Made by a program: the position numbers and the translations under genes
Origin: an uncultured Paracoccaceae bacterium
Lineage (GTDB): Bacteria; Pseudomonadota; Alphaproteobacteria; Rhodobacterales; Rhodobacteraceae
Length of the DNA: 64,000 bases
Direction: 5' to 3'
Assembly: GCA_937864535.1 (NCBI GenBank)
Contig: CALMJS010000026.1
Coordinates: 60,238-124,237 of the forward strand
In this document: one piece after another, positions 19,149-29,019 of the stretch
Numbering within the stretch: position 1 is the stretch's first letter
How the letters are laid out: each line of letters begins with the position of its first letter
The notes under the pieces: generated by a model
The model's database searches: none
The model's input: the letters and a program-made list of their open reading frames with translations, nothing else
What the model was told of the DNA's origin: nothing

Positions 19149-20375
19149 ATGCAAATTGAACATTCGGTCAGATTGTTGGACCGCTCCACCCCGCCCCATA
19201 TTCTGACGCTGACTACCCTTGCAGGGATCGGCGCACTGAGCATGTCGATTTTCCTGCCCTCTCTGGGCGCGATGTCCGACCATTTCGGGGTCGACTATGG
19301 CGTGATGCAGTTGGCGGTGTCCGGCTATCTGTTTGCCACGGCCGCGATACAATTGATCGCCGGACCGCTGTCTGACCGCTTTGGTCGGCGGCCGGTGACG
19401 ATGGTCGCGCTGCTGCTGTTCATCGTCGCGACACTTGGCACGCTGATCGCCCCGAATATCACGGTGTTTATGATCTGCCGCCTGCTACAGGCTGCGGTGG
19501 CTACCTGCCTCGCCATGAGCCGCGCGGTCGTGCGCGACCTCTACCCGCCGCATCAGGCGGCATCGCGACTGGGCTATGTGACCATGGGGATGTCGATCAT
19601 CCCGATGATCGGGCCAATGGTCGGCGGCGCACTCCAAGAGGTGGCTGGTTGGCAGTCGGTGTTCGTATTTTTGCTGATTGCGGGTCTCGCCGCCACGGTC
19701 CTGACATGGAGGGACATGGGCGAAACCATTTCCGGCAAGGGCCTGACGCTGCGCGAACAGATCAGCGGCTATCCCGAATTGATGCGCTCGGTCCGGTTCT
19801 GGGGCTATGTGGCCTGCACCGCATTCAGTTCGGGGGCCTATTACGCCCTGCTCGGCGGGGCGTCGTTTGTCGCCGGAACGGTGTTCGAACTGTCACCGAT
19901 GTGGGCCGGGATCGGACTGGGCGCGCCAGCCTCGGGCTATCTGGTCGGGAACTTCCTGTCGGGCCGCTATTCGGTGCGGCTGGGCATCAACCGCATGGCG
20001 CTGATCGGTAGCATGGTTTCGACCGTCGGGCTGGGCACGTCGTTGATCGTTACCCTGCTCGGTGTGTCTGATCCCTTGATATTCTTTGGGTTTTGCATGT
20101 TCCTGGGCCTTGGCAACGGGATGACCATGCCCAACGCCACCGCAGGGAGCCTGTCCGTGCGGCCGCAGTTGGCAGGGACAGCATCGGGACTGGGCGGCGC
20201 GATCATGATCGTCGGCGGATCTGTCATGGCCGTCATCGCCGGGGCCGCGCTTGATCCTGCATGGCGCGAGATTCCGCTGCAAATCATCATGCTGTCCTCA
20301 TCCGCCCTCTCGGTTCTGGCCCTTCTGGTGGTCATTCGCCGCGACAGGCGTCTATCGGACGACTTGCCCCGCTGA
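19149..20375 (+). CDS. Bcr/CflA family multidrug efflux MFS transporter
   Basis: The 408-residue protein has twelve predicted membrane segments and the DHA1-type signatures LPSLGAMSDHFGV, GPLSDRFGRRPVTMVALLL (motif A) and RLLQAAVATCLAMSRAVVRDLYPP typical of Bcr/CflA proton-driven exporters. Substrates in this family are drugs, dipeptides or cysteine-related compounds, and the one here cannot be predicted. No good ribosome site precedes 19149, so the start is uncertain, but a later start would remove part of the first membrane segment. It lies between the DUF486 gene and the pccR-like regulator, 48 bases before the latter's start. Confidence 0.88.
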   Translation: MQIEHSVRLLDRSTPPHILTLTTLAGIGALSMSIFLPSLGAMSDHFGVDYGVMQLAVSGYLFATAAIQLIAGPLSDRFGRRPVTMVALLLFIVATLGTLIAPNITVFMICRLLQAAVATCLAMSRAVVRDLYPPHQAASRLGYVTMGMSIIPMIGPMVGGALQEVAGWQSVFVFLLIAGLAATVLTWRDMGETISGKGLTLREQISGYPELMRSVRFWGYVACTAFSSGAYYALLGGASFVAGTVFELSPMWAGIGLGAPASGYLVGNFLSGRYSVRLGINRMALIGSMVSTVGLGTSLIVTLLGVSDPLIFFGFCMFLGLGNGMTMPNATAGSLSVRPQLAGTASGLGGAIMIVGGSVMAVIAGAALDPAWREIPLQIIMLSSSALSVLALLVVIRRDRRLSDDLPR

Positions 20376-20376
20376 G

Positions 20377-20413
20377 TTTGCAAATATAACGTCCGGCGCA
20401 TCGACTTTGCAAA
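20377..20413 (+). promoter_or_regulatory. paired TTTGCAAA boxes before the pccR-like gene
   Basis: Two perfect TTTGCAAA palindromes at 20377-20384 and 20406-20413 lie in the 47-base gap before the regulator, the second only nine bases before its ATG. They match the boxes upstream of pccB and imply autoregulation. Confidence 0.75.
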
Positions 20414-20422
20414 GGTGCCCGG

Positions 20423-21820
20423 ATGGCCGTTCAAAAACTCTATGCTGGCGTGAAACTGCGCGAACTGCGCGGGCGGCTGGGACTGACGCAGAAATCCTTT
20501 GCGGAAAAGCTGAACGTTTCGCTGCCCTATCTGAACCAGATGGAGAACAACAATCGCCCGGTGTCGACGGCGGTGGTGCTGTCACTGGCCCAAGAGTTCG
20601 GCTTTGACGTTACCGAACTGCAATCGGGCGACGAGGCCCGCCTGATTTCCGACATGCGCGAGGCGCTGGCCGATCCGGTGTTCACCGGCCCCGGCGTATC
20701 GCTGGCAGACCTGCGGCTGGTGGCCTCGAACGCGCCAACGATGGCGCGGGCGCTCTTGGATCTGCACGCTGCCTATCGCCAGACCCATGAACGACTGGCC
20801 AGCCTCGACGAGGCCCTTGGCCGGGAAGATGCCCGCCTGCAACCCAGCCCGTGGGAAGAGGTCCGCGACTTTTTCCACTATTGCGACAACTATATCGATG
20901 CTGTGGACCGCGCCGCCGAACATTTCGCCACCCAAGCGGGCGATAGCCCCATCCGCGACGCCGCGATCCGCGCGCTAGAGGCGCGGCAAATCACCGTGAT
21001 CTTTGCCGATACCGACCTGATCCGCAGCTATGACACGGCGACCAAGCGGCTGATCCTGTCGCGCCGCGCCACCGAATCCACGCAAAATTTCCAGCTGCTG
21101 TTGCAGGTTGCGCTGCTAACCCGCGACCAGTTGCTAGAGGCGACGCTGGATCTGGGCCGGTTCCAGTCGCCAGAGGCCCGCGCGATCGCCAAACTTGGGC
21201 TGGCCAATTATTTCGCCGGTGCCGCGCTGATGCCCTACGTCCGGTTCTTGGGCGCGGCGCAGGAGACGCGGCACGATCTGGAACGGTTGGCGGATCGGTT
21301 CGGAGCCTCGCTCGAACAGGTTGCGCACCGGCTCTCGACCTTGCAGCGACCGGGGGCCAAGGGCATTCCGTTCTTCTTTGTGCGCGTCGATCCGGCGGGC
21401 ACGATCACCAAACGGCACAGCGCGACCACGTTGCAATTCGCCCGCTATGGCGGCGCCTGCCCGCTGTGGAACGTCCACCGCGCCTTTGAGAGCCCCAGCC
21501 GCTGGCTGCGGCAATTGGCGGAAACCCCTGACGGCGTGCGATATTTCTGCCTTGCGCGGGATGTGACGAAATCGGGCGGATCGTTCCACGCGCCCACCCG
21601 CCGCTTTGCCATCGGGCTGGGCTGCGAGGTCAAACATGCCCGCGCCTTGGTCTATGCCGATCATATGGACATCGACACCGCTGCCGCCTTCGAGCCGATC
21701 GGGATTTCCTGCCGGATCTGCGAACGCCGCGATTGTCACCAACGGTCGGTTCCGCCGCTTGAACGGCGGTTGACCGTGGACCCGAACCAGCGGGCCGTGC
21801 TGCCCTATCGCGTCGAATAA
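20423..21820 (+). CDS. pccR: Short-chain fatty acyl-CoA regulator (PccR/ScfR type)
   Basis: The 465-residue regulator has an N-terminal XRE helix-turn-helix (TQKSFAEKLNVSLPYLNQMENNNRPVS, two pieces at about 22-48), a long middle part of the IrrE-like/DUF2083 type, and a C-terminal Cys-rich end with CRICERRDC. This is the ScfR layout, which includes PccR of Rhodobacter sphaeroides, a regulator needed to induce pccB with propionate or acetate. The gene lies within 2.1 kb of pccB, and both have TTTGCAAA boxes. It probably senses an acyl-CoA and controls the pcc operon and itself. The paralogue RamB is the main alternative identity. Confidence 0.86.
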   Translation: MAVQKLYAGVKLRELRGRLGLTQKSFAEKLNVSLPYLNQMENNNRPVSTAVVLSLAQEFGFDVTELQSGDEARLISDMREALADPVFTGPGVSLADLRLVASNAPTMARALLDLHAAYRQTHERLASLDEALGREDARLQPSPWEEVRDFFHYCDNYIDAVDRAAEHFATQAGDSPIRDAAIRALEARQITVIFADTDLIRSYDTATKRLILSRRATESTQNFQLLLQVALLTRDQLLEATLDLGRFQSPEARAIAKLGLANYFAGAALMPYVRFLGAAQETRHDLERLADRFGASLEQVAHRLSTLQRPGAKGIPFFFVRVDPAGTITKRHSATTLQFARYGGACPLWNVHRAFESPSRWLRQLAETPDGVRYFCLARDVTKSGGSFHAPTRRFAIGLGCEVKHARALVYADHMDIDTAAAFEPIGISCRICERRDCHQRSVPPLERRLTVDPNQRAVLPYRVE

Positions 21821-21824
21821 AAAA

Positions 21825-21842
21825 GGCGGCCCAAAGGCCGCC
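21825..21842 (-). terminator. terminator of the DUF465 gene, also facing pccR
   Basis: GGCGGCC (21825-21831) pairs with GGCCGCC (21836-21842) around CAAA. Read leftward the stem runs into a six-T tract, so it mainly ends the leftward DUF465 transcript. Confidence 0.8.
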
Positions 21843-21863
21843 CCCTTCCGATCCCGGAACGCC

Positions 21864-22112
21864 TTAGGCTGCCGCCGCCGCCCGTAGTGCGGCGGCGATC
21901 TGATCCTTCAGCGCCATCCGCTCTTTGCGCATTTCGATGATGGCCAGATCCTCTGCCGGTTCGACATTGGTTTCGGCCAGATGAATCTGATGGTTGACGT
22001 CGTTATAGCGGTCAACGGCCTTGGCAAAATGGGCATCCGACAGTTTCAGGGCATGCAGCGCCTCGACCTGATCGGGGAATTCCTGTTGCAGCTGGTGTGG
22101 GGTGTTCGACAT
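21864..22112 (-). CDS. DUF465 (YdcH-like) small helical protein
   Basis: The 82-residue protein is hydrophilic and almost wholly helical, with HALKLSDAHFAKAVDRYNDVNHQIHLAE in two adjacent pieces and IIEMRKERMALKDQIAAAL, the pattern of DUF465/YdcH proteins, and an alanine-rich tail. The function of the family is unknown; a short coiled-coil dimer is likely. AAGGAGG precedes the ATG at 22112. It stands alone with its own terminator, and its upstream region contains a TTGA-N6-TCAA box and a 16-base perfect palindrome, which may indicate control by oxygen or another signal. Confidence 0.85.
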   Translation of the reverse strand: MSNTPHQLQQEFPDQVEALHALKLSDAHFAKAVDRYNDVNHQIHLAETNVEPAEDLAIIEMRKERMALKDQIAAALRAAAAA

Positions 22113-22165
22113 TTTCCGTGCCTCCTTGTTACGACTCGAACATAGGCGGCCGCGGCGAGCGCTAC

Positions 22166-22193
22166 TTTGACCCTAGTCAAATTCGCGAATTTG
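22166..22193. promoter_or_regulatory. FNR/FixK-like box overlapping a 16-base palindrome
   Basis: TTTGACCCTAGTCAAA (22166-22181) contains TTGA-N6-TCAA, the half-site arrangement of FnrL/FixK-type regulators. It overlaps CAAATTCGCGAATTTG (22178-22193), a perfect palindrome. The pair lies 54 to 81 bases upstream of the DUF465 start and just over 110 bases before the secreted-protein gene. Confidence 0.5.
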
Positions 22194-22304
22194 GCACAAA
22201 TTTTAACTAGTGGTCAGATTCCGGAAAACCAGACCTGACGACTCTGTATGGTTTCACTATCCAGATCGCATTCACGACCCGCTTGGGGTCTATCGGAGCC
22301 TTTT

Positions 22305-22760
22305 ATGCATATTATTAAGACCGTGGTTGTCGCCGGTGCGGCTACTCTCTGGGCTGGTGCCGCGCTGGCCTGCCCGAACCTTGACACGCCGACCGAAAAC
22401 TACAAAGCCAGCGGCGATCAACTCTACGCCCCCAAGAGCTTTAGCGTGGTGGCGGGTGGCGACATGAACCTGCAGGGCTGCGGGTTTCAGGACGCCTTTG
22501 GCTATGCGATGACCGCCGCCGATTTCGGGTTCAACCTGTCGAACATGGGCCCCTATAATATCGCCATCAGCGTGGTCAGCGATTGTGACGCGATGTTGCT
22601 GATCAACGACCCGAATGCCGACTGGTATTTCGACGATGACAGCAACGGCAACGCCGACCCCCGCATCGTTCTGCCGGGGTACGACGGCCTGTATAACATC
22701 TGGATCGGCACCTATGACGGCGCCTATTGCGACGCCACACTGACGCTCGAAACGCTCTAA
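22305..22760 (+). CDS. Secreted protein of unknown function (151 aa)
   Basis: The 151-residue product has a signal peptide ending ALA before CPNLDTP, and GGAG six bases ahead of the ATG at 22305. The mature part has four more or less evenly spread cysteines, which could form disulfides, an acidic run [14 protein letters not shown] that resembles a calcium-binding loop, and a terminal [19 protein letters not shown] segment like the beta-rich pre-peptidase C-terminal or PPC type of domain. I do not recognise the family with certainty. A periplasmic or extracellular location is likely. It converges on betA with a four-base overlap of stop regions. Confidence 0.7.
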   Translation: MHIIKTVVVAGAATLWAGAALACPNLDTPTENYKASGDQLYAPKSFSVVAGGDMNLQGCGFQDAFGYAMTAADFGFNLSNMGPYNIAISVVSDCDAMLLINDPNADWYFDDDSNGNADPRIVLPGYDGLYNIWIGTYDGAYCDATLTLETL

Positions 22761-24412
22761 CGCTGGGTGTTTGCCCAGTCGGGATGAATCCACGGCTGGG
22801 CATTTTCCGCCGGCAAACGCCGCCCCAGAATATGATCGGCGGCCTTTTCGCCGGTCATGATCGACGGCCCGTTCAGATTGCCATTGGTGATCCGCGGAAA
22901 GATCGAACTGTCCGCGACCCGCAGGCCCTCGACGCCGATGACGCGGCATTCGCTATCCACGACCGACATCGGATCGGTACGGTCGCCCATTTTGCAGGTC
23001 CCGCAGGGGTGATAGGCCGATTCCACGTGTTCGCGGGTGAACCCGTCCAGTTCATCGTCGGTCTGACAGTCCGCACCCGGCTGGATTTCCTTGCCCGCAA
23101 AGGGTTTGAACGCCTCTTGCGCAAAGATTTCCCGCGTCAGGCGAATGCAGGTGCGGAAGTCGGCCCAGTCCTTTTCATGCGCCATGTAATTGAACAGGAT
23201 TTTCGGCCGATCCGCCGGGTCCGCGCTGCGCAGCGTGACCGACCCGCGCGATGGCGACCGCATCGGGCCGACGTGGGCCTGAAACCCGTGCCCCTCTGCG
23301 GCGGCCTTGCCATCGTAGCGCACCGCGATGGGCAGGAAATGGTACTGGATATCGGGATAATCGACGCCAGCCGCCGACCGGACAAAGGCCGCGCTCTCGA
23401 ACTGGTTCGAGGCACCCAGACCCTTTTTCGTGAGCATCCACTGGGCGCCGATCAGCCCCTTCCAGAACAGGTTCCAGTATTTATAGAGGCTCACGGGCTG
23501 GGTCGCGGCCACCTGAATATACATCTCCAGGTGATCTTGCAGGTTCTGCCCCACGCCGGGACGATCCGCGACCACCTCGATCCCGTGTTCCGCCAGATGG
23601 GCGGCAGGACCGATGCCCGAGAGCATCAGGAGTTTCGGCGAATTGATGGACGAGGCAGCGATGATCACCTCGTTTTGGGCGCTGATCACCTCGGTCAAGT
23701 TGCCCTTGGCGATCCGCACACCCGTCGCACGGCCATTTTCGATGATGACCTTTTCGGCCAGCCCCTTGACCACGGTGACACGGCCCGTTGCGATTGCAGG
23801 TTTCAGATAGGCATTCGCGGCAGACCAGCGGCGACCCTGCCAGATCGTGCTGTCAAAGGGGCCAAAGCCCTCTTGCTGTTCGCCATTGTAATCGTCCGTC
23901 ACCGGATAACCCGCCTGACGCCCCGCCTCGACAAAGGCGCGGGTCAGCGGATTGGTGCGCGGGCCACGGGTCACATGCAGCGGGCCAGAATCGCCGCGCC
24001 ATGCCGGATCACCGCCATGGCCGCCATCGTGCCAGTTCTCCATCCGCTTGAAATAGGGCAGCACGTCCGCATAGCCCCAGCCGTGCGCGCCACTCTCGGC
24101 CCAGTGATCATAGTCGCGGGCGTGGCCGCGCACATAGATCATGCCGTTGATCGAAGAGGACCCACCGATCACCTTGCCGCGCGGCGTAGCGAGAACACGA
24201 CCACCCAGATGCGGTTCCGGTTCAGTCTGGAATCCCCAGTCATAGAGCCCCATATTCATCGGATACGACAGCGCGGCGGGCATCTGGATAAACGGCCCGG
24301 CGTCGGTGCCACCGTATTCCACCACGATCACGGATTTCCCCGCCTCGGCCAGACGATAGGCCATTGCGCAGCCCGCGCTGCCTGCGCCAACAATTACATA
24401 CTCTGCCTGCAT
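22757..24412 (-). CDS. betA: Choline dehydrogenase
   Basis: This FAD-dependent GMC oxidoreductase oxidises choline to betaine aldehyde, and can also act on the aldehyde. The 551-residue chain begins with the FAD-binding motif [16 protein letters not shown] and contains [40 protein letters not shown] and the C-terminal HPCGTCKMG and [16 protein letters not shown], all typical of BetA. Its ATG follows the betB stop by one base, so it is the last gene of the leftward betI-betC-betB-betA operon. It converges with the secreted-protein gene. Confidence 0.95.
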   Translation of the reverse strand: MQAEYVIVGAGSAGCAMAYRLAEAGKSVIVVEYGGTDAGPFIQMPAALSYPMNMGLYDWGFQTEPEPHLGGRVLATPRGKVIGGSSSINGMIYVRGHARDYDHWAESGAHGWGYADVLPYFKRMENWHDGGHGGDPAWRGDSGPLHVTRGPRTNPLTRAFVEAGRQAGYPVTDDYNGEQQEGFGPFDSTIWQGRRWSAANAYLKPAIATGRVTVVKGLAEKVIIENGRATGVRIAKGNLTEVISAQNEVIIAASSINSPKLLMLSGIGPAAHLAEHGIEVVADRPGVGQNLQDHLEMYIQVAATQPVSLYKYWNLFWKGLIGAQWMLTKKGLGASNQFESAAFVRSAAGVDYPDIQYHFLPIAVRYDGKAAAEGHGFQAHVGPMRSPSRGSVTLRSADPADRPKILFNYMAHEKDWADFRTCIRLTREIFAQEAFKPFAGKEIQPGADCQTDDELDGFTREHVESAYHPCGTCKMGDRTDPMSVVDSECRVIGVEGLRVADSSIFPRITNGNLNGPSIMTGEKAADHILGRRLPAENAQPWIHPDWANTQR

Positions 24413-24413
24413 G

Positions 24414-25874
24414 TTAGAACGGAGCCTCGCATTTATTCATGGACACATAGACGGTCTTCACTTCGGAATAGTGATTGATCGCCGCTTTTGAATTCTCGCG
24501 CCCAACGCCGGACAGTTTCGAACCGCCGAACGGAGCCTCCACCGGAGCGAGGTTATAGGTATTGATGTAGCAGGTGCCCGCCTCGAACCCCGCCACGACG
24601 CGATGCGCGCGGGTGATGTCGGCGGTGAACACGCCCGCCGCCAGACCGAATTCGGTGGCATTGGCGCGGGCCATGACCTCTTCCTCGGTCTCGAACTCCA
24701 GAACCGACAGGACAGGTCCAAAGATTTCTTCGCGGGCGATGGTCATATCGTCGGTCACATCGGCAAACAGGGCCGGTTCGATGTAGAACCCCGCGCCAGC
24801 GATCCGCTTGCCGCCCTTGACCAGACGCGCCCCTTCGGCAACGCCCTTGGCGATGTAGCCTTCGACGATCGCCAGTTGCCGTTCCGAGGCCATCGGCCCG
24901 ATCGTGGTTTCCATCACCATCGGATCGCCGATCACGGCGTTGTCCATGCGTTCGGCAAGACGTTTCAGGAACGCCTCCTTGATGCCTCTCTGGACGAACA
25001 CGCGGGTGCCGTTCGAACAGACCTGACCGGTCGAATAGAAGTTGCCGTTGATCGCGCCGGAAATCGCGCTGTCCAGATCGGCATCGTCAAAAATGATCAG
25101 GGGCGATTTGCCGCCCAGTTCCATGGTGACATGCTTCATCTCGGCGGCGGCGGCGGCATAGACCTTTTTGCCGGTCGGGACAGAGCCCGTCAGCGACACC
25201 TTGGCCACGCGCGGATCGGTGACGAGCTGTGCGCCCACCGCCCCCATGCCCTGCACCACGTTGTAGACACCCGCAGGCGCACCGGCCTCGTGCAGGATTT
25301 CCGCAACCTTGAGCGCGCAGAGCGGGGTGGTTTCCGACGGCTTGAACACCATCGTATTGCCGCAGGCCAGCGCGGGCGCGCCCTTCCAGCAGGCGATCTG
25401 GGTCGGATAGTTCCATGCGCCAATGCCGACGCAGACGCCCAGCGCCTCGCGGCGGGTATAGACGAAATCGCCCCCGCCCAGCGGGATATGTTCGCCGGTC
25501 AGCGTCGCGGCCATACCGCCGAAATACTCCAGCGCATCCGCCCCCGAGGTCGCATCGGCAATGGTGGTTTCCGACAGCGGTTTGCCGGTGTCATAGGTTT
25601 CCAGCACCGACAGATCGTAGTTGCGTTCGCGCATGATGTCGGCGGCGCGGCGCAATATCCGCCCGCGCTGGGTTCCGGTCATCGCCGCCCAATCCGCCTG
25701 CGCCCGCTTGGCCGCGGCAATCGCCCGTTCGACAATCGCCGGTGTCGCCGCATAAACACGGGCGATCACCTGACCGGTGGCGGGATAAATCACGTCAATC
25801 GGCTCTCCGGCGGTATCTTCGACGTATTGGCCATCAATGAAATGGCTGGCCACGGGCTGGGTATCATAGGGCAT
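24414..25874 (-). CDS. betB: Betaine aldehyde dehydrogenase
   Basis: The NAD(P)+-dependent enzyme oxidises betaine aldehyde to the osmoprotectant glycine betaine. The 486-residue length, the catalytic-glutamate segment [16 protein letters not shown], the cysteine segment [16 protein letters not shown] and the late [13 protein letters not shown] are those of the ALDH superfamily BetB branch. AGG lies six bases before the ATG at 25874. It sits between betC, 43 bases upstream, and betA, and is expected to be repressed by BetI in the absence of choline. Confidence 0.95.
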   Translation of the reverse strand: MPYDTQPVASHFIDGQYVEDTAGEPIDVIYPATGQVIARVYAATPAIVERAIAAAKRAQADWAAMTGTQRGRILRRAADIMRERNYDLSVLETYDTGKPLSETTIADATSGADALEYFGGMAATLTGEHIPLGGGDFVYTRREALGVCVGIGAWNYPTQIACWKGAPALACGNTMVFKPSETTPLCALKVAEILHEAGAPAGVYNVVQGMGAVGAQLVTDPRVAKVSLTGSVPTGKKVYAAAAAEMKHVTMELGGKSPLIIFDDADLDSAISGAINGNFYSTGQVCSNGTRVFVQRGIKEAFLKRLAERMDNAVIGDPMVMETTIGPMASERQLAIVEGYIAKGVAEGARLVKGGKRIAGAGFYIEPALFADVTDDMTIAREEIFGPVLSVLEFETEEEVMARANATEFGLAAGVFTADITRAHRVVAGFEAGTCYINTYNLAPVEAPFGGSKLSGVGRENSKAAINHYSEVKTVYVSMNKCEAPF

Positions 25875-25916
25875 TCGGCACCTTTGGCAGGGGTGTTTTG
25901 GGCAATCAGGCCGGTG

Positions 25917-27425
25917 TCATTCCCCGCGCGGGAAACGCTGACCTTCTTCGAGGATGTTGAGGTCCATGTGGTTGCGCATGTAGCGTTCCGAGGCCTTTTG
26001 CAGCGGCTGGTAATCCCACGGGTAATAAGAGCCGTTGCGCAGCGCCTCGTACACGACCCAGCGGCGGGCCTGACTCTCGCGGACGGCGGCGTCATAACGA
26101 TCCAGATCCCAACGCGCGACAGACTGCGCCCGCAGATCGGCCAGCACATCGGCATAGGCAGGATCGGCGGCAAGGTTGGTCAGTTCCTGCGGATCACGCG
26201 ACAGATCGAACAACTGATCGGGGTCGAGAGCGCAGCGGTTATATTTGAAATCGCCCGCACGGATCGACACCAACGGCGCCCAGGACCCTTCGGCGGCGTA
26301 TTCCATCAAAACCGGCGCGGTCCGCACACCGCCCTGCCCCAAGGGAACAAGGGATTCGCCATCGGTCCACGGCAAAACCTCGTCCATGGAAACGCCCGCC
26401 AGATCGCAGAGCGTCGGCGTCACGTCGATGGTCGAAACCGGCGTTTCCACCAGACCCGGCGTCATGTTCGGCGCACAGATCATCAGGGGCACGCGGGCTG
26501 ATCCCTCGTAGAAGGACATCTTGAACCACATGCCCTTTTCGCCCAGCATGTCGCCGTGGTCCGACAGGAACACGATGATCGCCTCTTGGCGCGTGCGATC
26601 CAGAACATCCAGAATTTCACCAATCTTATCATCAATATAGCTGATATTGGCGAAATAGGCCTGACGCGATTTGCGCACGTCGTCATCGGTGATGGTAAAG
26701 TTGTGGAAATCGCAGCTGTCCATCAGCCGTTTGTTATGGGCGTCCTGATCGGCATAGGGGATCGGGGCGACCTCGGGCTCCAGATGGGCGCAATCCTCAT
26801 AGAGGTCCCAATACTGGCGGCGCGCGACATAGGGATCATGCGGGTGGGTGAACGACACCGTCAGGCACCACGGACGGTCATCATGCCCTCGCGCCAGATC
26901 ATAGAGCTTGCGGCAGGCGTTATAGGCGACCTCGTCATCGTATTCGAGCTGGTTGGTGATCTCGGCCACACCCGCGCCTGTGACCGATCCCATGTTGTGA
27001 TACCACCAGTCGATGCGTTCGCCCGGCTTGCGATAATCCGGCGTCCAGCCAAAATCGGCAGGGTAAATATCGGTGGTCAGGCGCTCTTCGAAGCCGTGCA
27101 TCTGATCGGGGCCGACGAAATGCATCTTGCCCGACAGGGTGGTCTGATAGCCAGCCCGCCGCAAATGATGTGCAAAGGTCGGAATATCCGAGGCATATTC
27201 CGCCGCGTTATCATAGACCCTTGTCCGGCTGGGCAGTTGCCCCGCCATGAACGCCGCCCGCGCCGGAGCACAGAGAGGCGAGCCGGTATAGCTGTTTTTG
27301 AACCGCGTGGACCGTTCGGCCAGCCGTTTGAGGTTCGGCGCGTGCAGCCAGTCCGCCGGGCCGTCCGGAAAGAACGTGCCGTTCAACTGATCGACCATCA
27401 AAATCAAGATATTCGGTTTGCTCAC
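25917..27425 (-). CDS. betC: Choline-sulfatase
   Basis: The enzyme hydrolyses choline-O-sulfate to choline and sulfate, feeding the Bet pathway. The 502-residue type I sulfatase begins NILILMVDQLNGTFFPDG, has the formylglycine motif CAPAR at residues 52-56 (Cys52 is the residue converted), SDHGDMLGEKGMWFK, and the C-terminal extension with PWDYQPLQKASERY found in BetC. It starts at GTG (complement of 27423-27425), overlapping the betI stop by four bases, so translation is coupled. No export signal is seen, so hydrolysis is cytoplasmic and the ester must first be imported, probably by ChoXWV. Confidence 0.94.
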   Translation of the reverse strand: MSKPNILILMVDQLNGTFFPDGPADWLHAPNLKRLAERSTRFKNSYTGSPLCAPARAAFMAGQLPSRTRVYDNAAEYASDIPTFAHHLRRAGYQTTLSGKMHFVGPDQMHGFEERLTTDIYPADFGWTPDYRKPGERIDWWYHNMGSVTGAGVAEITNQLEYDDEVAYNACRKLYDLARGHDDRPWCLTVSFTHPHDPYVARRQYWDLYEDCAHLEPEVAPIPYADQDAHNKRLMDSCDFHNFTITDDDVRKSRQAYFANISYIDDKIGEILDVLDRTRQEAIIVFLSDHGDMLGEKGMWFKMSFYEGSARVPLMICAPNMTPGLVETPVSTIDVTPTLCDLAGVSMDEVLPWTDGESLVPLGQGGVRTAPVLMEYAAEGSWAPLVSIRAGDFKYNRCALDPDQLFDLSRDPQELTNLAADPAYADVLADLRAQSVARWDLDRYDAAVRESQARRWVVYEALRNGSYYPWDYQPLQKASERYMRNHMDLNILEEGQRFPRGE

Positions 27426-28003
27426 GCCTGTGTCCCCAGTTCGAGTTCAAATGCGGCCAGCACCTGTCGGGTGGCCTTTTTTCCGTTCGGCACCTGCGTG
27501 CCCAATGCTTCGCGCAGATAAATCCCGTCGATCAAGGCGCCCAGATGGTTCGCCACATCGTCCGACCTGTCACCGACCAAGGGCCGCAGGTTATAGACCA
27601 GATTGCTGTGCAACCGCCCCTGATAGACGTTGAGCAAGCGGCGCGCCTCATCCGACACCTGGGCCAGGACGTAGAAATTCAGCCACGACGCCACAACTTC
27701 GCGCCGGAAATTGCTGGACCCGAATCCCGCTTTGACAATGGCCTCGATTCGGGCGCGTGGCGTTTGGGCCATACCCAGCGCTCCACGGACTTCCGCGGCG
27801 TAAACGGCTAGAACATGTCGCATTGCAGCCAGAAAGATTTGCTCTTTCCCGCCGAAATAGTGGTGCGCGAGAGCTGACGACACCCCTGCCCTCTTGGCGA
27901 TTTGGCTTACGGTCACATCCAATGACCCGGCAGCCCCGATCTCGTCGATCGTGGCTTTCACCAAGGCAGCGCGGCGTATAGGTTCCATGCCAAGTTTGGG
28001 CAT
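27422..28003 (-). CDS. betI: BetI, TetR-family choline-sensing repressor
   Basis: The 193-residue regulator has an N-terminal TetR helix-turn-helix (VSQIAKRAGVSSALAHHYFG) and the ligand-binding C-terminal helices of BetI. BetI represses bet genes and is released by choline. I chose the ATG at 28003 because it gives MPKLGMEPIRR, the usual BetI start; the frame is open to 28027. It is the first gene of the leftward operon and is divergent from choX. A 26-base dyad at 28043-28068 in the 91-base gap is its probable operator, giving shared control of both directions. Confidence 0.92.
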   Translation of the reverse strand: MPKLGMEPIRRAALVKATIDEIGAAGSLDVTVSQIAKRAGVSSALAHHYFGGKEQIFLAAMRHVLAVYAAEVRGALGMAQTPRARIEAIVKAGFGSSNFRREVVASWLNFYVLAQVSDEARRLLNVYQGRLHSNLVYNLRPLVGDRSDDVANHLGALIDGIYLREALGTQVPNGKKATRQVLAAFELELGTQA

Positions 28004-28042
28004 CACATCGTCCAAATTTACTTGCAAACTGAACTTAGATGG

Positions 28043-28068
28043 TTGTTTATTGACTCGTCAATCAACAA
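28043..28068. promoter_or_regulatory. candidate BetI operator between betI and choX
   Basis: TTGTTTATTGA (28043-28053) and TCAATCAACAA (28058-28068) form an inverted repeat with 10 of 11 bases matching around CTCG. It is 40 bases from betI and 27 bases before choX. Confidence 0.75.
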
Positions 28069-28094
28069 AAAACCACCACCAACGGGAGACAATA

Positions 28095-29009
28095 ATGAAA
28101 TTCAAATACGCTCTGTCGGCACTTGCTCTTGCTGTCGCTGGCCCGGCTCTGGCCGATTGTAACTCTGTATCCATGTCCGATGTGGGCTGGACCGACATCA
28201 CCACCACCACCTCGACCGCGAAACACGTTCTCGAAGCTCTGGGCTATGACGTAGACGTCAAGATCCTGTCGGTTCCGGTGACCTACGCTTCGCTCGAGTC
28301 TGATGACCTCGACCTGTTCCTGGGCGCGTGGATTCCGGCGCAGTCGGGCAACCTCGACCCCTATGTTGCCGCTGGCGAGATCGACATTCTGGCGACCAAC
28401 CTCGAAGGCACCGTCTACACGCTGGCCGTTCCGACCTACACCTTTGACAAGGGCCTGAAGACCTTTGCCGACATCGCCAACTTCAAGGACAGCCTCGACG
28501 GCAAGATCTACGGCATCGAACCGGGCAACGAAGGCAACGCCTATCTGGTGTCGCTGACCGAAAAAGAAGGCACCGGCCTGACCGGTTTTGAAGTCGTCGA
28601 ATCCTCGGAACAGGGCATGCTGGCGCAGGTCGCCCGCGCCTATGAAAAGCAAGAGGACGTCGTGTTCCTCGGCTGGGCGCCGCACCCGATGAACGCCAAC
28701 TTCTCGCTGGCCTACCTGCCGGGCGGTGAAGAGTTCTTTGGTGGCGTCGGCACCGTTCAGACCCTGTCGCGCGCCGGCTATGCCGCTGAATGCCCGAACA
28801 CCGGCAAACTGTTCAGCCAGATCAGCTTTACCCTCGACATGGAAAACATGATCATGGGCCAGATTCTGGATCAGGGCATGGACCCGGACGAAGCCACGAT
28901 GGCGTGGATCAAGGACAACAAGGACACCGTGATGGGCTGGATTGACGGCGTCACCACGGCGGACGGCGGCGATGCTGCCGCGGCCCTGTCGGCTGCCTTC
29001 GGCTACTAA
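28095..29009 (+). CDS. choX: Choline ABC transporter substrate-binding protein
   Basis: The periplasmic receptor binds choline for import. The 304-residue precursor has a signal peptide of about 20 residues ending in ALA before DCNSVSMSDVGWTDI, and the ChoX pattern of early Trp-containing loop, FLGAWIPAQSGN, GIEPGNEGNAYL and VFLGWAPHPMN, which supply the aromatic box. GGGAG lies six bases before the ATG at 28095. It leads choXWV, is divergent from betI, and is followed by a hairpin that should keep receptor levels above those of the membrane subunits. Confidence 0.94.
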   Translation: MKFKYALSALALAVAGPALADCNSVSMSDVGWTDITTTTSTAKHVLEALGYDVDVKILSVPVTYASLESDDLDLFLGAWIPAQSGNLDPYVAAGEIDILATNLEGTVYTLAVPTYTFDKGLKTFADIANFKDSLDGKIYGIEPGNEGNAYLVSLTEKEGTGLTGFEVVESSEQGMLAQVARAYEKQEDVVFLGWAPHPMNANFSLAYLPGGEEFFGGVGTVQTLSRAGYAAECPNTGKLFSQISFTLDMENMIMGQILDQGMDPDEATMAWIKDNKDTVMGWIDGVTTADGGDAAAALSAAFGY

Positions 29010-29019
29010 TCCCCACTCG

